From Alteripontixanthobacter maritimus (GTDB taxonomy: Bacteria; Pseudomonadota; Alphaproteobacteria; Sphingomonadales; Sphingomonadaceae), in NCBI RefSeq assembly GCF_003340475.1, contig NZ_QBKA01000002.1:1249501-1313500 (forward strand): a stretch of DNA of 64,000 nucleotides. Direction: 5' to 3'. Shown piece after piece: positions 33,965 through 43,887 of this stretch; position 1 is the first letter of the stretch, and each line of letters begins with the position of its first letter. Under the pieces are notes generated by a model. That model did no database searches. It was not told the origin of the DNA and was given only the letters and a program-made list of their open reading frames with translations. The position numbers and the translations under genes are program-made.

Positions 33965-35740
33965 ATGATTTCAAAAGCTCGTATGGACCGCTTGAAACTG
34001 GGCGCGATCGGCGCGGCGATGAGTTGCGCGGTTCTACCGATGCTCGCCCCGGTCGCCGCATCGGCACAGGATTCCGCCAATTACTTCCGCGCCCGCGCGC
34101 AGGCTGCGGCTCTGCCTCAGGTGCTAAGCAACGAGGATCGCAGCTATTACCGAAGCGTGTTCGCCGCGATCGACGATCGCAACTGGTCGCGGGTGGACAG
34201 TCTGCTGGCGCAGCGCGCCGATGGTCCGCTGCATCAGGTCGCGCGCGCCGAGTATTTTCTTCACGCCGACAGTCCGCGCGTCGAACTGCCACAGATCGAG
34301 GCTTGGCTGGCGAGCGGCACGCACCTTCCACAGACGCAGCAGATCATCGGACTGGGCGAGAAGCGCGGGCTGGCTTACGCCCCGTCGCTGCCGCCGCAGC
34401 AGGGGTTTGCCCGGCAACCATCCGCCACGAAGCGGATCCGGCCCCGCACGATCCGTGACGGCACGATGCCCGACGGTACGCGCAGCGCCATTCTGGACCG
34501 GATCAAGAATGACGATCCCGACGGCGCGCGGCTGCTGCTGGATGGTATCGACAGCCTGCTGAGCTCCGATGCGCGCGCCGAATGGCGGCAGCGGATCGCG
34601 TGGTCCTATTATATCGAGAACGACGATCCTGCCGCATTGGCCATGGCGTCCACGGTGCGCGAGGGCACCGGTGCCTGGGTCGCGGAAGGCGACTGGGTCA
34701 TGGGCCTGGCTGCGTGGCGGCTGAACGATTGCGAGCAGGCGGCGTCCGGCTTCCAGCGTGCGGCACGCGGAGCGGTCAATCCCGAACTCGCGGCGGCGGC
34801 GCATTATTGGGCCGCGCGCGCCTATGTCCGGTGCCGTTACCCAGAAAACGCCGCCGAGGAACTGCGCGGCGCGGCTGCCATGCACGAAACGCTTTACGGA
34901 ATGCTGGCGCGCGAACAGCTGGGGCAGGAACTGCCGGACGAGGCAAGCACGCCCGACTTCACCACTGCAGACTGGCAACGCCTGCAGGGCAGCGCCAATG
35001 TCCGCACGGCTGTCGCATTGTCACAGGTCGGGCAGGAAGCGGTGGCCGACCAAGTGTTGCGGCACGAGGCGCGCATCGGGCCGGCGCAGAATTACGATGC
35101 GCTGGGGCGGTTGGCGCGCGAACTGGGAATGCCTGCGACACAGCTATGGATGGCGCATAACGCACCCTATGGCGCTCAGACGGAACCGGCGTTGCGCTTC
35201 CCCGTGGCCCGGTGGGAGCCAGTCAACGGGTGGAAAGTCGATCCCGCACTCGCCTATGCACACACGCTGCAGGAATCGAATTTCCGCCCCGCTGTTGTCA
35301 GCCCGGCGGGCGCGCGCGGACTGATGCAGATCATGCCGGCCGCCGCGCAGGACCATGCCGGGCGGTTGGGCGTGTCCGGCTCCGCCAGCAGCCTGTCCCG
35401 CCCCGAAGTCAATCTCGCCTTCGGGCAGCGGCATCTGGAGATGCTGCGCGATCATTCCTCCACGCAGGGCAAGCTGCCCAAGATCATGGCGGCCTATAAT
35501 GCCGGGCTCACGCCTATCACGCGGTGGAACGGAGAGGTGCGCGATCAGGACGATCCGCTGCTTTACATGGAATCGATCCCCTATTGGGAAACGCGCGGCT
35601 ACGTCGCGATCGTGATGCGCAATTACTGGATGTACGAACGCCAGGCGGGTGCCAGTTCCGAAACACGCGAAGCTTTGGCGCAAGGTCGCTGGCCGGGCTT
35701 CCCCGGTACGCAGGCCCGCCGCATGATGAGCGCGAATTGA
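33965..35740 (+). CDS. Soluble lytic murein transglycosylase (Slt70-like)
   Basis: 591 residues from ATG 33965, 5 bp after the preceding stop; ATG 33983 is an alternative. A signal peptide ends near APVAASAQ. A long alpha-helical superhelix (about 60-430) precedes the catalytic SLT domain: HTLQESNFRPAVVSPAGARGLMQIMP has the catalytic Glu in ES and the GLMQ motif, and MAAYNAGLTPITRW is the AYNAG motif. It cleaves peptidoglycan glycan strands in the periplasm, forming 1,6-anhydro ends. moaB follows after 13 bp. Confidence 0.92.
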   Translation: MISKARMDRLKLGAIGAAMSCAVLPMLAPVAASAQDSANYFRARAQAAALPQVLSNEDRSYYRSVFAAIDDRNWSRVDSLLAQRADGPLHQVARAEYFLHADSPRVELPQIEAWLASGTHLPQTQQIIGLGEKRGLAYAPSLPPQQGFARQPSATKRIRPRTIRDGTMPDGTRSAILDRIKNDDPDGARLLLDGIDSLLSSDARAEWRQRIAWSYYIENDDPAALAMASTVREGTGAWVAEGDWVMGLAAWRLNDCEQAASGFQRAARGAVNPELAAAAHYWAARAYVRCRYPENAAEELRGAAAMHETLYGMLAREQLGQELPDEASTPDFTTADWQRLQGSANVRTAVALSQVGQEAVADQVLRHEARIGPAQNYDALGRLARELGMPATQLWMAHNAPYGAQTEPALRFPVARWEPVNGWKVDPALAYAHTLQESNFRPAVVSPAGARGLMQIMPAAAQDHAGRLGVSGSASSLSRPEVNLAFGQRHLEMLRDHSSTQGKLPKIMAAYNAGLTPITRWNGEVRDQDDPLLYMESIPYWETRGYVAIVMRNYWMYERQAGASSETREALAQGRWPGFPGTQARRMMSAN

Positions 35741-35753
35741 TGGTCCATAGCTG

Positions 35754-36293
35754 ATGGCAATCGATGAAAGCCTGCCGTTTCGCCCGGTCCGCATCGCATT
35801 GCTCACCATCAGCGATACGCGCACTCCGGCAAACGATACCAGCGGCGACATTCTTGCAAAACGGATCGAGAATGCTGGGCATGTGGTGGCGAGGCGGGAC
35901 ATTGCGAAGGACGATCTGCACATCCTCGAACCGCTGCTGACCGACTGGATCGACGATGCGGGTATCGACGCGATTGTTTCAACCGGCGGGACCGGTCTGA
36001 CCGGCCGCGATGTGACGCCCGAAGCCGTGGAGCGGCTCAAACACAGCCGCGATGCGCGCGATATACCCGGCTTCGGGGAGCTGTTCCGCTGGCTCAGCTT
36101 CAAGACCATCGGCACCAGCACCATTCAGTCTCGCGCCTGTGCGGTGGTAGCGCGCGGAACGTATATCTTCGCGCTTCCCGGCAGCAACGGCGCGGTGAAA
36201 GATGGTTGGGACGGCATTCTGGCAGAGCAGCTGGATAGCAGGAACCGCCCCTGCAACTTCGTCGATCTAATGCCCAGGCTGCGCGAAATATAA
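35754..36293 (+). CDS. moaB: Molybdenum cofactor biosynthesis protein B
   Basis: 179 residues. TISDTRTPANDTSGDILAKRI at the N-terminus and IVSTGGTGLTGRDVTPEAVE (about 75-95) are the MoCF-binding motifs of the MoaB/MogA family. IFALPGSNGAVKDGWDG is the conserved third motif. It takes part in adenylylation/handling of molybdopterin in the cytoplasm. No other moa or mog gene lies in the window. The gene follows the lytic transglycosylase by 13 bp, but no functional link is evident. Confidence 0.9.
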   Translation: MAIDESLPFRPVRIALLTISDTRTPANDTSGDILAKRIENAGHVVARRDIAKDDLHILEPLLTDWIDDAGIDAIVSTGGTGLTGRDVTPEAVERLKHSRDARDIPGFGELFRWLSFKTIGTSTIQSRACAVVARGTYIFALPGSNGAVKDGWDGILAEQLDSRNRPCNFVDLMPRLREI

Positions 36294-36321
36294 CCCAGTT
36301 TAGCCTTGGCTTCTGGCCAAT

Positions 36322-36336
36322 GTTCCCACTATGTTC
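36322..36336 (+). promoter_or_regulatory. Alphaproteobacterial SOS box (LexA site)
   Basis: The sequence reads GTTC, seven bases, GTTC, an exact match to the GTTC-N7-GTTC LexA operator known from Rhodobacter, Rhizobium and Caulobacter relatives. It ends 5 bp before the ATG of the radical SAM gene, within a 48-bp gap after moaB. LexA binding there could block transcription start or early elongation. Confidence 0.7.
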
Positions 36337-36341
36337 CAAAC

Positions 36342-37451
36342 ATGGAACCTGTGTATCAGTCCCCGATTCGCGGTCGCGGCGCGCAAAGCGCCGGGGTACC
36401 GCAACGCTTCGGCCTCGCCGAACGGTCGGAAGATGGCGACTGGCGCGATCACATGGAATTGCTCGCCAATGCCGAGGGCGGGCCACCGGTCAAACTGCGC
36501 ACCACTGTGACCGAGGAACATCCGAAGAGCATTCTGACCTTCAACCAGTCGCCCGACGTTCCGTTCGACCGGTCGATCAATGCCTATCGCGGGTGCGAAC
36601 ATGGCTGCGTCTATTGCTTCGCGCGCCCTACCCACGCCTATCACGATCTGTCACCCGGCCTGGATTTTGAAACGAAGCTGTTCGCCAAGCCAGGTGCTGC
36701 TGCGATGCTGCGCGAGACGTTATCGCGCCGGAAATACGTGCCCAAGCCGATCGCGATGGGGACCAATACCGATCCGTATCAGCCGATCGAGGACCGCTAC
36801 CGGATTACACGCGAAGTGCTGGAAGTGTGCCTCGACACGCGCCATCCGGTCACCATCACGACCAAGTCCGACCGTGTGCTGGAGGATCTCGACTTGCTGG
36901 TCGAGCTGGCCGGGCGTCGGCTGGTCGCGGTCTCGATTTCCGTCACCACCCTCGATCCGGCGCTGTCCGGCATCCTCGAACCGAGGGCCGCCGCGCCCGC
37001 CAAGCGCCTGGCGGCATTGCGAAAACTCGTGGAAGCTGGAGTGCCTGCGCACTGTTTCGTATCGCCGGTGATCCCTGCGATAACCGACGAGTTCATGGAG
37101 TCGATAGTCACCGAGGCAGCTGCACTGAAGGTAGACGCCATCGGCTGGATCCCGTTGCGGCTGCCGCATGAGGTCGCGCCCCTGTTTCGCGAATGGCTCG
37201 GCGTCCATTTCCCCGACCGGGCGGGCAAGGTGATGAGCATCGTGCGCAGTATTCGTGGCGGGCGAGACAACGATCCCGACTTCTTCACTCGCTTCCGACC
37301 CAAAGGGGTTTGGGCCGACCTCTTCCGCGCGCGCTTCAACCTTGCCTGCAAACGCGCAGGGATCGGCGGCGGTATCGGCCGCAACCGGTTCGAACTGGAC
37401 TGTACCGCATTTCGTAAACCAGCACAGGATGGCCAGATGCGGTTGTTATGA
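36342..37451 (+). CDS. Radical SAM protein, PA0069/spore-photoproduct-lyase-like family
   Basis: 369 residues from ATG 36342; an open frame extends 36 bp further through the SOS box. GCEHGCVYCFARPTH (about 85-99) carries the C-x3-C-x2-C motif that binds the [4Fe-4S] cluster and SAM. AMGTNTDPYQPIE, TITTKSDRV and VSISVTTLD follow in the order seen in the PA0069 family, which is related to spore photoproduct lyase. The reaction is unknown, but a perfect SOS box directly upstream makes a DNA repair role attractive. It converges with a membrane protein gene 5 bp away. Confidence 0.85.
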   Translation: MEPVYQSPIRGRGAQSAGVPQRFGLAERSEDGDWRDHMELLANAEGGPPVKLRTTVTEEHPKSILTFNQSPDVPFDRSINAYRGCEHGCVYCFARPTHAYHDLSPGLDFETKLFAKPGAAAMLRETLSRRKYVPKPIAMGTNTDPYQPIEDRYRITREVLEVCLDTRHPVTITTKSDRVLEDLDLLVELAGRRLVAVSISVTTLDPALSGILEPRAAAPAKRLAALRKLVEAGVPAHCFVSPVIPAITDEFMESIVTEAAALKVDAIGWIPLRLPHEVAPLFREWLGVHFPDRAGKVMSIVRSIRGGRDNDPDFFTRFRPKGVWADLFRARFNLACKRAGIGGGIGRNRFELDCTAFRKPAQDGQMRLL

Positions 37452-37456
37452 ATCCG

Positions 37457-37948
37457 TCAAACCTCGTCCCCCGGTGTGATTTGCGCGATCACATGGCGCA
37501 CAGTGCGATACAGCATCACCACCGTTGCAGCCAGAAGACCGACTACGACGACCGTTCCGGCATATATCGCTTCATACAAAATTGGATACCAACGTTCAGG
37601 CAATTGATCGAACTCGCCGGTAGGGAATACGAAGGTCAGCAGCAGGAGTAGGCTGGCAAGTAACGACCATACCGCAAGCCGGGCAATCCGTTCGATATTC
37701 GCATATATGTGGCTATCGAAATCATGGTCGGCACGGCGCACCATTCCAATTAGGGTCAGCATGAGCGCGAGCGTAGTCGCGGAAGCCGTCGCGCTGGCAG
37801 AGCCGAGATACAGTCCGGAACGCGACAGCGTTTCCAGCAGGACACGTGCTTCACCCGACCCGTACACCGAGCCGATCGCCAAACGCGCGCCATATCCCAG
37901 CAGCGCAAAAGCGGCGAAAGCAATACCAGGCCAAATCCATTGTTTCAT
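37457..37948 (-). CDS. Hypothetical inner-membrane protein with four predicted helices
   Basis: 163 residues. Hydrophobic segments at about 4-22 (WPGIAFAAFALLGYGARLA), 48-68 (GSASATASATTLALMLTLIGM), 88-108 (RLAVWSLLASLLLLLTFVF) and 130-150 (YAGTVVVVGLLAATVVMLY) predict four transmembrane helices. A short conserved-looking RRADHDFDSHIYANIERIAR loop lies between the second and third. I recognise no family. The 146 bp between its start and the DUF1330 gene contain no other gene. Confidence 0.65.
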   Translation of the reverse strand: MKQWIWPGIAFAAFALLGYGARLAIGSVYGSGEARVLLETLSRSGLYLGSASATASATTLALMLTLIGMVRRADHDFDSHIYANIERIARLAVWSLLASLLLLLTFVFPTGEFDQLPERWYPILYEAIYAGTVVVVGLLAATVVMLYRTVRHVIAQITPGDEV

Positions 37949-38094
37949 CCGGCCTGCATGGCGGCAGACCGAAACTTCTCAAACCCATTAAATGATCGGT
38001 GCGCCGGATCGTTGTTTGTATCTGCCAAGTTCAATCGGTCCCACCATGATGCCATAGTCTGATCAAACTGGCCCCAACGACGCCGAAGGCACCA

Positions 38095-38526
38095 TTACCC
38101 GAACGCGTCGCCTCCCTCACCCGGCGCAAAACGCACCAGCCGGCTATCCAGCAACGCAGCCGTGCGGTTCACCACAGCCAGCTTGTATTCCGGATCGGTA
38201 ATCATTTCGAAGAAGGCGCCTGCCGCCGGGTATTGCGCGATGAAGCCGTCATGCCATTCCATCGCGTCCGGCCCGGTCACCACTGTTTCATAGGTACCGC
38301 GCCACATGATCGTGCCGCCCATGCGCTGGAAGATCGGGCCGCTGGTCTTGCCGTACTCCTCGTAGGCGCGCCGTCCGGACCATCCCTTCCCGGCATGTTC
38401 GTGCCCGGCGGGATAGTCCGCCTGCTCGCGGAACAGCAGCAGGTTCAGCATCGCGATCGGTCGGTCGCGTGGCAGGTCCTTGAACGCCTGGAAGTTCGCC
38501 GGGCTGGGATCGATGTAGCGGTTCAC
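38095..38526 (-). CDS. DUF1330 domain-containing protein
   Basis: 143 residues from GTG 38526, one base after the acyl-CoA synthetase stop and preceded by GGAGG at a workable distance; a longer open frame overlaps that gene and is rejected. MLNLLLFREQADYP, a central AYEEYGKTSGPIFQRMGGTIMWRG and WHDGFIAQYPAAGAFFEMITDPEYKLAVVNR are the alternating strands of a dimeric alpha/beta ferredoxin-like barrel typical of DUF1330. The function is unknown; such proteins often bind small ligands. It is probably co-transcribed with the synthetase. Confidence 0.75.
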   Translation of the reverse strand: MNRYIDPSPANFQAFKDLPRDRPIAMLNLLLFREQADYPAGHEHAGKGWSGRRAYEEYGKTSGPIFQRMGGTIMWRGTYETVVTGPDAMEWHDGFIAQYPAAGAFFEMITDPEYKLAVVNRTAALLDSRLVRFAPGEGGDAFG

Positions 38527-38527
38527 C

Positions 38528-40141
38528 CTACGCCTCCAGCACGTAATCGCTGAAACGCGCGCGCAAGTCCTTCTTGGAGATCTTGCCCGTTGCCGTGTGC
38601 GGAATGTCGTCCACGAATTCGACCGCGTCGGGCATCCACCACTTGGCCACCTTCCCATCGAGATAGGCGGTAACGTCGGATGCGGAAATATCACTGCCAT
38701 CGCGGCGGACCACGAACAATACCGGCCGCTCGTCCCATTTAGGATGTGCCATGCCGATCGCGGCGGCCTCGTCAACGTCTGGATGTCCTACGGCCGCGTT
38801 TTCCAGCTCGACAGAGCTGATCCATTCCCCGCCCGACTTGATGACATCCTTCGTCCGGTCGGTCAGTTGCAGCGTGCCGTCCGGATGGATCACGCCGACA
38901 TCTCCGGTGTCGAACCAGCCATCGGCATCCACGCAGTCTTCCTCCGCCTTGAAGTACCGCCTGATGACCCACGGTCCGCGAATCTGTAGCGCGCCCGAGG
39001 TTTTTCCGTCGCGCGGCAGTTCGGTGCTCATGTCGTCCAAGTCGACCGTGCGCAGTTCCACGCCGAAGATCGGGCGGCCCTGCTTCGCCACCATATCGAC
39101 CTTCTGTTCGAACGACAGCTGGTCCCAGTCATGCGTCGGCGCGCCGACCGTTCCGATGGGACTGGTCTCCGTCATGCCCCAAGCGTGCGCAACGCGGGTG
39201 CCGTTCTTCATCAGCCGCTCGATCATGAAGCGCGGCGCGGCGCTGCCGCCGATGGTGGCCGATTTCAGTTTTGGCAGCGGCTTGTCCTGCGCATCGCAAT
39301 ACTGGAACGTGGCGAGCCAGACGGTCGGTACGCCGGCGCTGTCCGTTACGCCCTCACGCTCCATGAGGTCATACAGCACGGCAGGATCGTTCACGGCGGA
39401 AAAGACGAACTTCACCCCGGCCATCGCGCCCGACCATGGCAGTCCCCAGCTTGCCGCATGGAACATCGGCACCACCGGCAGCATGACGGACTGCGCGTTG
39501 AAGTCGAAAGCAGCCGGTTGCAGGCCGGAAAGCGCATGCAGCACGGTCGAACGATGCTCGTACAACACGCCCTTGGGATTGCCGGTCGTGCCACTGGTGT
39601 AACACAGCATGCAGGGGTCGCGCTCGTCCATCGCGGCCCATTCGGTGTCGCCGTCGTGTTCGCCGATCCAGTCTTCGAAGCCGACCCCGTCGAAGCCGGA
39701 GGGCGGATCGTAGCAGATGTAATGTTCGATACTGGTCCATTTATCGCGCATCTTGTCGATGATCGGCTGGAACGCCGCATCGTACAGCATCACGCGGTCT
39801 TCGGCGTGGTTCGCGATATATTCCAACTGGTCCTCGAACAGGCGCGGGTTGATGGTGTGGAGCACCCCGCCCGCTCCGGTGGCGCCGTACCAGCTGACCA
39901 GATGCCGCGAATGGTTCATGGCAAGCGTGGCGGTACGATCGCCCTTGCCGATGCCCAGTGCTTTAAGCGCCTGTACCATTTTCAGCGCGTCGCGGCGGAT
40001 TTCGGCATAGTTGGTGCGGGTCTCGCTGCCGTCGGCCCAGTGCGTCACGACTTCGCGGCCGCCATGTTCGCGGGCGGAGTGATCGACCACCGCCGTCACC
40101 ACCAGATCGTAATCCTGCATTCCGCCCATATCGCCCATCAT
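38528..40141 (-). CDS. Long/medium-chain acyl-CoA synthetase (AMP-binding)
   Basis: 537 residues. [17 protein letters not shown] (about 183-199) is the adenylate-forming P-loop, [12 protein letters not shown] (about 323) is the A5 motif, [14 protein letters not shown] the A7 motif, and [12 protein letters not shown] the A10 catalytic Lys. The overall layout is that of fatty-acyl-CoA synthetases of the FadD/AlkK type, activating an acyl substrate with ATP and CoA in the cytoplasm. The start ATG is one of several (MMGDMGGM), so a few residues are uncertain. DUF1330 follows directly. Confidence 0.87.
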   Translation of the reverse strand: MMGDMGGMQDYDLVVTAVVDHSAREHGGREVVTHWADGSETRTNYAEIRRDALKMVQALKALGIGKGDRTATLAMNHSRHLVSWYGATGAGGVLHTINPRLFEDQLEYIANHAEDRVMLYDAAFQPIIDKMRDKWTSIEHYICYDPPSGFDGVGFEDWIGEHDGDTEWAAMDERDPCMLCYTSGTTGNPKGVLYEHRSTVLHALSGLQPAAFDFNAQSVMLPVVPMFHAASWGLPWSGAMAGVKFVFSAVNDPAVLYDLMEREGVTDSAGVPTVWLATFQYCDAQDKPLPKLKSATIGGSAAPRFMIERLMKNGTRVAHAWGMTETSPIGTVGAPTHDWDQLSFEQKVDMVAKQGRPIFGVELRTVDLDDMSTELPRDGKTSGALQIRGPWVIRRYFKAEEDCVDADGWFDTGDVGVIHPDGTLQLTDRTKDVIKSGGEWISSVELENAAVGHPDVDEAAAIGMAHPKWDERPVLFVVRRDGSDISASDVTAYLDGKVAKWWMPDAVEFVDDIPHTATGKISKKDLRARFSDYVLEA

Positions 40142-40234
40142 CGCTCTCTCCGTTTTCTTTTGCCGGATATGTGCCTTGTGCAGGGCCGCGCGGCAAGCGG
40201 GAGTGTGCGTTTTGGGCCCCGATTAGCCTGCCGG

Positions 40235-43200
40235 TCAGGCTACAAGGCGCAAATTGGCAGAGCCTCGCTGAGGCTTGAGTTGCACATTGGCGAGGTCCGC
40301 GTGTTCGGTCAGCCGCTCGGCCAATTCGCCGTCCAATTCAAAGCCGCGACCAAGCCTGACGGTGGGCCACTCCGCCTCGTCCGCACTGGTGCGAATGCGC
40401 GCCAGCACCTCGCCATGACCGGCCGTGCCGGGTTGCAGATCTTGTTTCAAATCCGCCAGCGCCGCCTCGTTCAGCACATCGAGCGACAGGGTCATACGCG
40501 TGCCGCCCTTCACATCGTCCAGCTTGCGTGCGCCGCGGATCGTGGCGCGCGGCGGTTCGTCGGGGCTGGGGCTGTCGAGTTCCACGTTGATCAAGAGACA
40601 CGCTCCGTCCTTCGCCCATTGTAGGAACGGTTCGACCAGCGCTTCTTCGAAACAGGCGGCGCTGAACTGGCCGCTGGTGTCGGACAGGTCGACGCGCACA
40701 TAGTCCTTGCCGCGCTTGGTCTTGTTGCGGTGGGCGCCTTCCACCATGGCTGCCAGAACGGCGGGAATGCGCCCGGCACCAGCGCACGATTCCATCAGGC
40801 TGGCATGGCTGCGCGCCCCGTTGGCGCTGGCAACCGCGCGGTATTGCGCCACCGGATGGGCCGAGAAATAGAAGCCGAAATACTCCTTCTCATTGGCCAT
40901 ACGTTCGGCGCGGGACCACGGCGTGGCCGGTTTCAGGCGCAGCGTATCGTGCTTTTCCTCGTCATCCGGCCCACCGCCGAACAACCCGCCCTGCCCGCTC
41001 TCACGCTCGCGGATTGCGGCGTCGGCCACTGCCAGAAGGGTATCGGTGTTGGCATGAAGCAGTGCGCGGTCCGGCTCCAGCCGGTCGAACGTGCCCGCGC
41101 AGATCAGGCCCTGCAACTGGCGCGAGTTCATCGATCCCTGCGGCAGCCGCTCGCAAAATTGCTGGATATTCTCGAACCAGCCCGATGCCTCGCGTTCGGC
41201 CACGATATTGTCCATCGCCTTCTCGCCGACATTGCGGATGCCGGCCAAGGCATACCGGACCGCGAACCCCTCGTCGGTCTGCTCCACGGAAAATTCCGCT
41301 TCGGAACGGTTGATGTCGGGTGGTTCGACCGCGATTTCATTGCGCCGCGCATCGTCGACGAACACCGCCAGCTTTTCCGACTGGTGCATGTCGAAACACA
41401 TGGAAGCGGCGTAGAATTCCTCCGGATAATGCGCCTTCAGCCAAGCGGTCTGGTAGGCGAGCAGCGCGTAGGCGGCGGCGTGCGATTTGTTGAACCCGTA
41501 GCCTGCGAACTTGTCGATCAAATCGAACAATTCGTTGGCCGGTTTAGCCGCGATACCGGATTCGGTCAGGCAGCCATCCACGAACCGTTGGCGCTGCGCA
41601 TCCATCTCGGCCTGCACTTTCTTGCCCATCGCGCGGCGCAGCAGATCGGCGTCACCCAGCGAATATCCCGCCAGGATCTGCGCCGCCTGCATGACCTGTT
41701 CCTGATAAACGAAAATACCGTAGGTTTCTTCCAGAATGCCCGACAGCTTCTCATGCGGATAGGCAATCTCGACTTCGCCATTCTTGCGTTTGCCGAATAG
41801 CGGGATGTTGTCCATCGGACCTGGCCGGTACAGCGAAACGAGCGCGATGATATCCCCGAAAGCGGTCGGTTTCACCATCGACAACGTGCGACGCATCCCT
41901 TCGGATTCCAGCTGGAACACGCCAACCGTATTGCCCGATTGCAGCAGTTCGTAGACTTTCGGATCATCCCATGCCAGCTTCGAAAGATCGACCGAAAAGC
42001 CCCTGTTCTCAAGTAGATCGGTCGCTTTCTTCAGAACCGATAGCGTTTTCAGACCCAGGAAATCGAATTTGACCAGTCCGCTCGATTCCACATGCTTCAT
42101 GTCATATTGCGTGACCGGCATGTCCGACCGGGGATCGCGGTAGAGCGGCACCAGCTGCGCCAGTGGCCGGTCGCCGATGACTACGCCGGCGGCGTGGGTG
42201 GAAGAATTGCGCGGCATCCCCTCGATCTGGAGCGCGAGATCGACCAACTTTTTCGTATCGTTGTCGTTTTCGTATTCGTCGCGGAATTCGCGTGCGCCGT
42301 TCAGCGCGCGCGGCAGCGTCCACGGGTCGGTCGGATGGTTCGGCACCATCTTGCACAGCCTGTCCACTCGGCCGTAGCTCAAGTCAAGAATGCGCCCGGT
42401 ATCGCGCAGCACGGCGCGCGCCTTCAGCTTGCCGAAGGTGATGATCTGGGCAACGTGATCGTGGCCGTATTTCGCCTGCACGTAGCGGATGACTTCGCCC
42501 CGCCGGGTTTCGCAGAAATCGATATCGAAATCCGGCATCGACACGCGCTCCGGATTAAGGAACCGTTCGAACAACAGCCCAAGCCGGAGTGGGTCGAGAT
42601 CGGTGATGGTCAGCGCCCATGCCACCACGGACCCGGCCCCGGAGCCGCGCCCTGGCCCCACCGGAATGTCCTGCTCCTTGGCCCATTTGATAAAGTCGGC
42701 AACGATCAGGAAGTAACCGGGGAACCCCATCGACACGATGACGTCGACTTCGAAATCGAGACGAGCCTTGTATTCGGCAACCTCCTCCAGGATCCCGCTG
42801 GCTTTCAGCTTGTCGAAAGACGGCCCCTCGCCACCCGGCGTCTCACCCGCAGGCAAGGCCAGGGCGTCCGCCAGTTCGGTGTGCACGGATTCGTCGTAAT
42901 AGGGCTTCAACCGGTCCACCAGACCGTCCCGCGCGTCGTTCGCCAGCGCCTTCACTTCGCCTTCCAGATCGCCCGCAAGGCTCGGCAGGATCGGATCACG
43001 CAGCGGCGGCGCAAAGGCGCAGCGCTGCGCCACGACCATGGTGTTGGCCGTCGCTTCCGGCAGATCGGCGAAGCTTTCGCGCATCATCGGCGCAGATTTG
43101 ACGAAGGCCTGCCGCGTGCTGCGCGGGCGCTCCTCCTCGAACACCTTGCGGCCCGATGCGATGCACAACATCGCGTCATGTGCCTCATGAAAATGCGGGT

Positions 43201-43816
43201 CGGCGAAATTGGCGGGATTAGTCGCCACCAGCGGCAGGTCGCGCGCATAGGCCAGCTCGATCAGTGCCGCCTCGGCCGCCTCCTCGGTGGCGTTTCCGCG
43301 TCGCGACAGCTCGACATACAGCCGGTCGGGGAACAGCGTCTGCAGCCGGTCCGCATGAGTGGCCGCATGGTCCATCTGACCGTCCGCCAGCAGCCGCGTG
43401 AGGCAACCTTCGTTCGCCCCGGTCAGGGCAATCAAACCATTGGTATGGCCTTCCAGCGCGGATAGCTGGACATGCGGCTCGAACTCCAGCGGACGTTCCA
43501 GATGCGCCGCGCTGACGAGGTGGCAGAGGTTGTTGTACCCGTCATTATCCCGCGCATATATCGGCAGATAATCGACTTGCTTGCCGGCATCGTCCCGCGC
43601 AATGCCGAGCAAGGTGCCGATGATCGGCTGCACCCCCTCGGCAAAACATGCCTTGGCAAACATGACCGCGCCATACAGCCCGTTGCGGTCGCAAATAGCG
43701 ATTGCGGGGAAGCCCCGTTCCTTCGCCAGTTTCGCGATAGCCTTTGGGTCGATCGCGCCCTCCAGCATAGAGTAGCTGGACAAGATGCGGAGCGGGACGA
43801 AAGGAGCAAATGCCAT
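40235..43816 (-). CDS. dnaE: DNA polymerase III subunit alpha
   Basis: 1193 residues from ATG 43816, preceded by a short upstream open frame. This is the replicative polymerase: length and motifs are of DnaE1, not the shorter SOS-linked DnaE2. PDFDIDFCETRRGEVI (about 425-440) contains two catalytic Asp residues. GPGRGSGAGSVVAWAL, FNKSHAAAYALLAYQTAWLKAHYPEEF and a C-terminal OB/tau-binding region complete the polymerase. At the N-terminus the PHP domain reads LRILSSYSMLEGA; the first His of the usual VHSxYS metal site is replaced, suggesting loss of intrinsic proofreading. A palindromic repeat lies upstream. Confidence 0.96.
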   Translation of the reverse strand: MAFAPFVPLRILSSYSMLEGAIDPKAIAKLAKERGFPAIAICDRNGLYGAVMFAKACFAEGVQPIIGTLLGIARDDAGKQVDYLPIYARDNDGYNNLCHLVSAAHLERPLEFEPHVQLSALEGHTNGLIALTGANEGCLTRLLADGQMDHAATHADRLQTLFPDRLYVELSRRGNATEEAAEAALIELAYARDLPLVATNPANFADPHFHEAHDAMLCIASGRKVFEEERPRSTRQAFVKSAPMMRESFADLPEATANTMVVAQRCAFAPPLRDPILPSLAGDLEGEVKALANDARDGLVDRLKPYYDESVHTELADALALPAGETPGGEGPSFDKLKASGILEEVAEYKARLDFEVDVIVSMGFPGYFLIVADFIKWAKEQDIPVGPGRGSGAGSVVAWALTITDLDPLRLGLLFERFLNPERVSMPDFDIDFCETRRGEVIRYVQAKYGHDHVAQIITFGKLKARAVLRDTGRILDLSYGRVDRLCKMVPNHPTDPWTLPRALNGAREFRDEYENDNDTKKLVDLALQIEGMPRNSSTHAAGVVIGDRPLAQLVPLYRDPRSDMPVTQYDMKHVESSGLVKFDFLGLKTLSVLKKATDLLENRGFSVDLSKLAWDDPKVYELLQSGNTVGVFQLESEGMRRTLSMVKPTAFGDIIALVSLYRPGPMDNIPLFGKRKNGEVEIAYPHEKLSGILEETYGIFVYQEQVMQAAQILAGYSLGDADLLRRAMGKKVQAEMDAQRQRFVDGCLTESGIAAKPANELFDLIDKFAGYGFNKSHAAAYALLAYQTAWLKAHYPEEFYAASMCFDMHQSEKLAVFVDDARRNEIAVEPPDINRSEAEFSVEQTDEGFAVRYALAGIRNVGEKAMDNIVAEREASGWFENIQQFCERLPQGSMNSRQLQGLICAGTFDRLEPDRALLHANTDTLLAVADAAIRERESGQGGLFGGGPDDEEKHDTLRLKPATPWSRAERMANEKEYFGFYFSAHPVAQYRAVASANGARSHASLMESCAGAGRIPAVLAAMVEGAHRNKTKRGKDYVRVDLSDTSGQFSAACFEEALVEPFLQWAKDGACLLINVELDSPSPDEPPRATIRGARKLDDVKGGTRMTLSLDVLNEAALADLKQDLQPGTAGHGEVLARIRTSADEAEWPTVRLGRGFELDGELAERLTEHADLANVQLKPQRGSANLRLVA

Positions 43817-43887
43817 GGGTAGGAATATGCGCCCTGCGCCGGGATTCGCCAAGGGGGTGACGTTGCTGTCCCCCTATTCTTCTACCC

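Noticed and set aside
39131-40624. 497-codon plus-strand frame opposite the acyl-CoA synthetase and the end of dnaE
   Set aside because: It spans two real genes and their gap on the opposite strand and its translation shows no domain.
42092-43465. 457-codon open frame on the plus strand opposite dnaE
   Set aside because: It is the antisense shadow of a high-GC gene; the translation has no motif and the opposite strand encodes a full DnaE.
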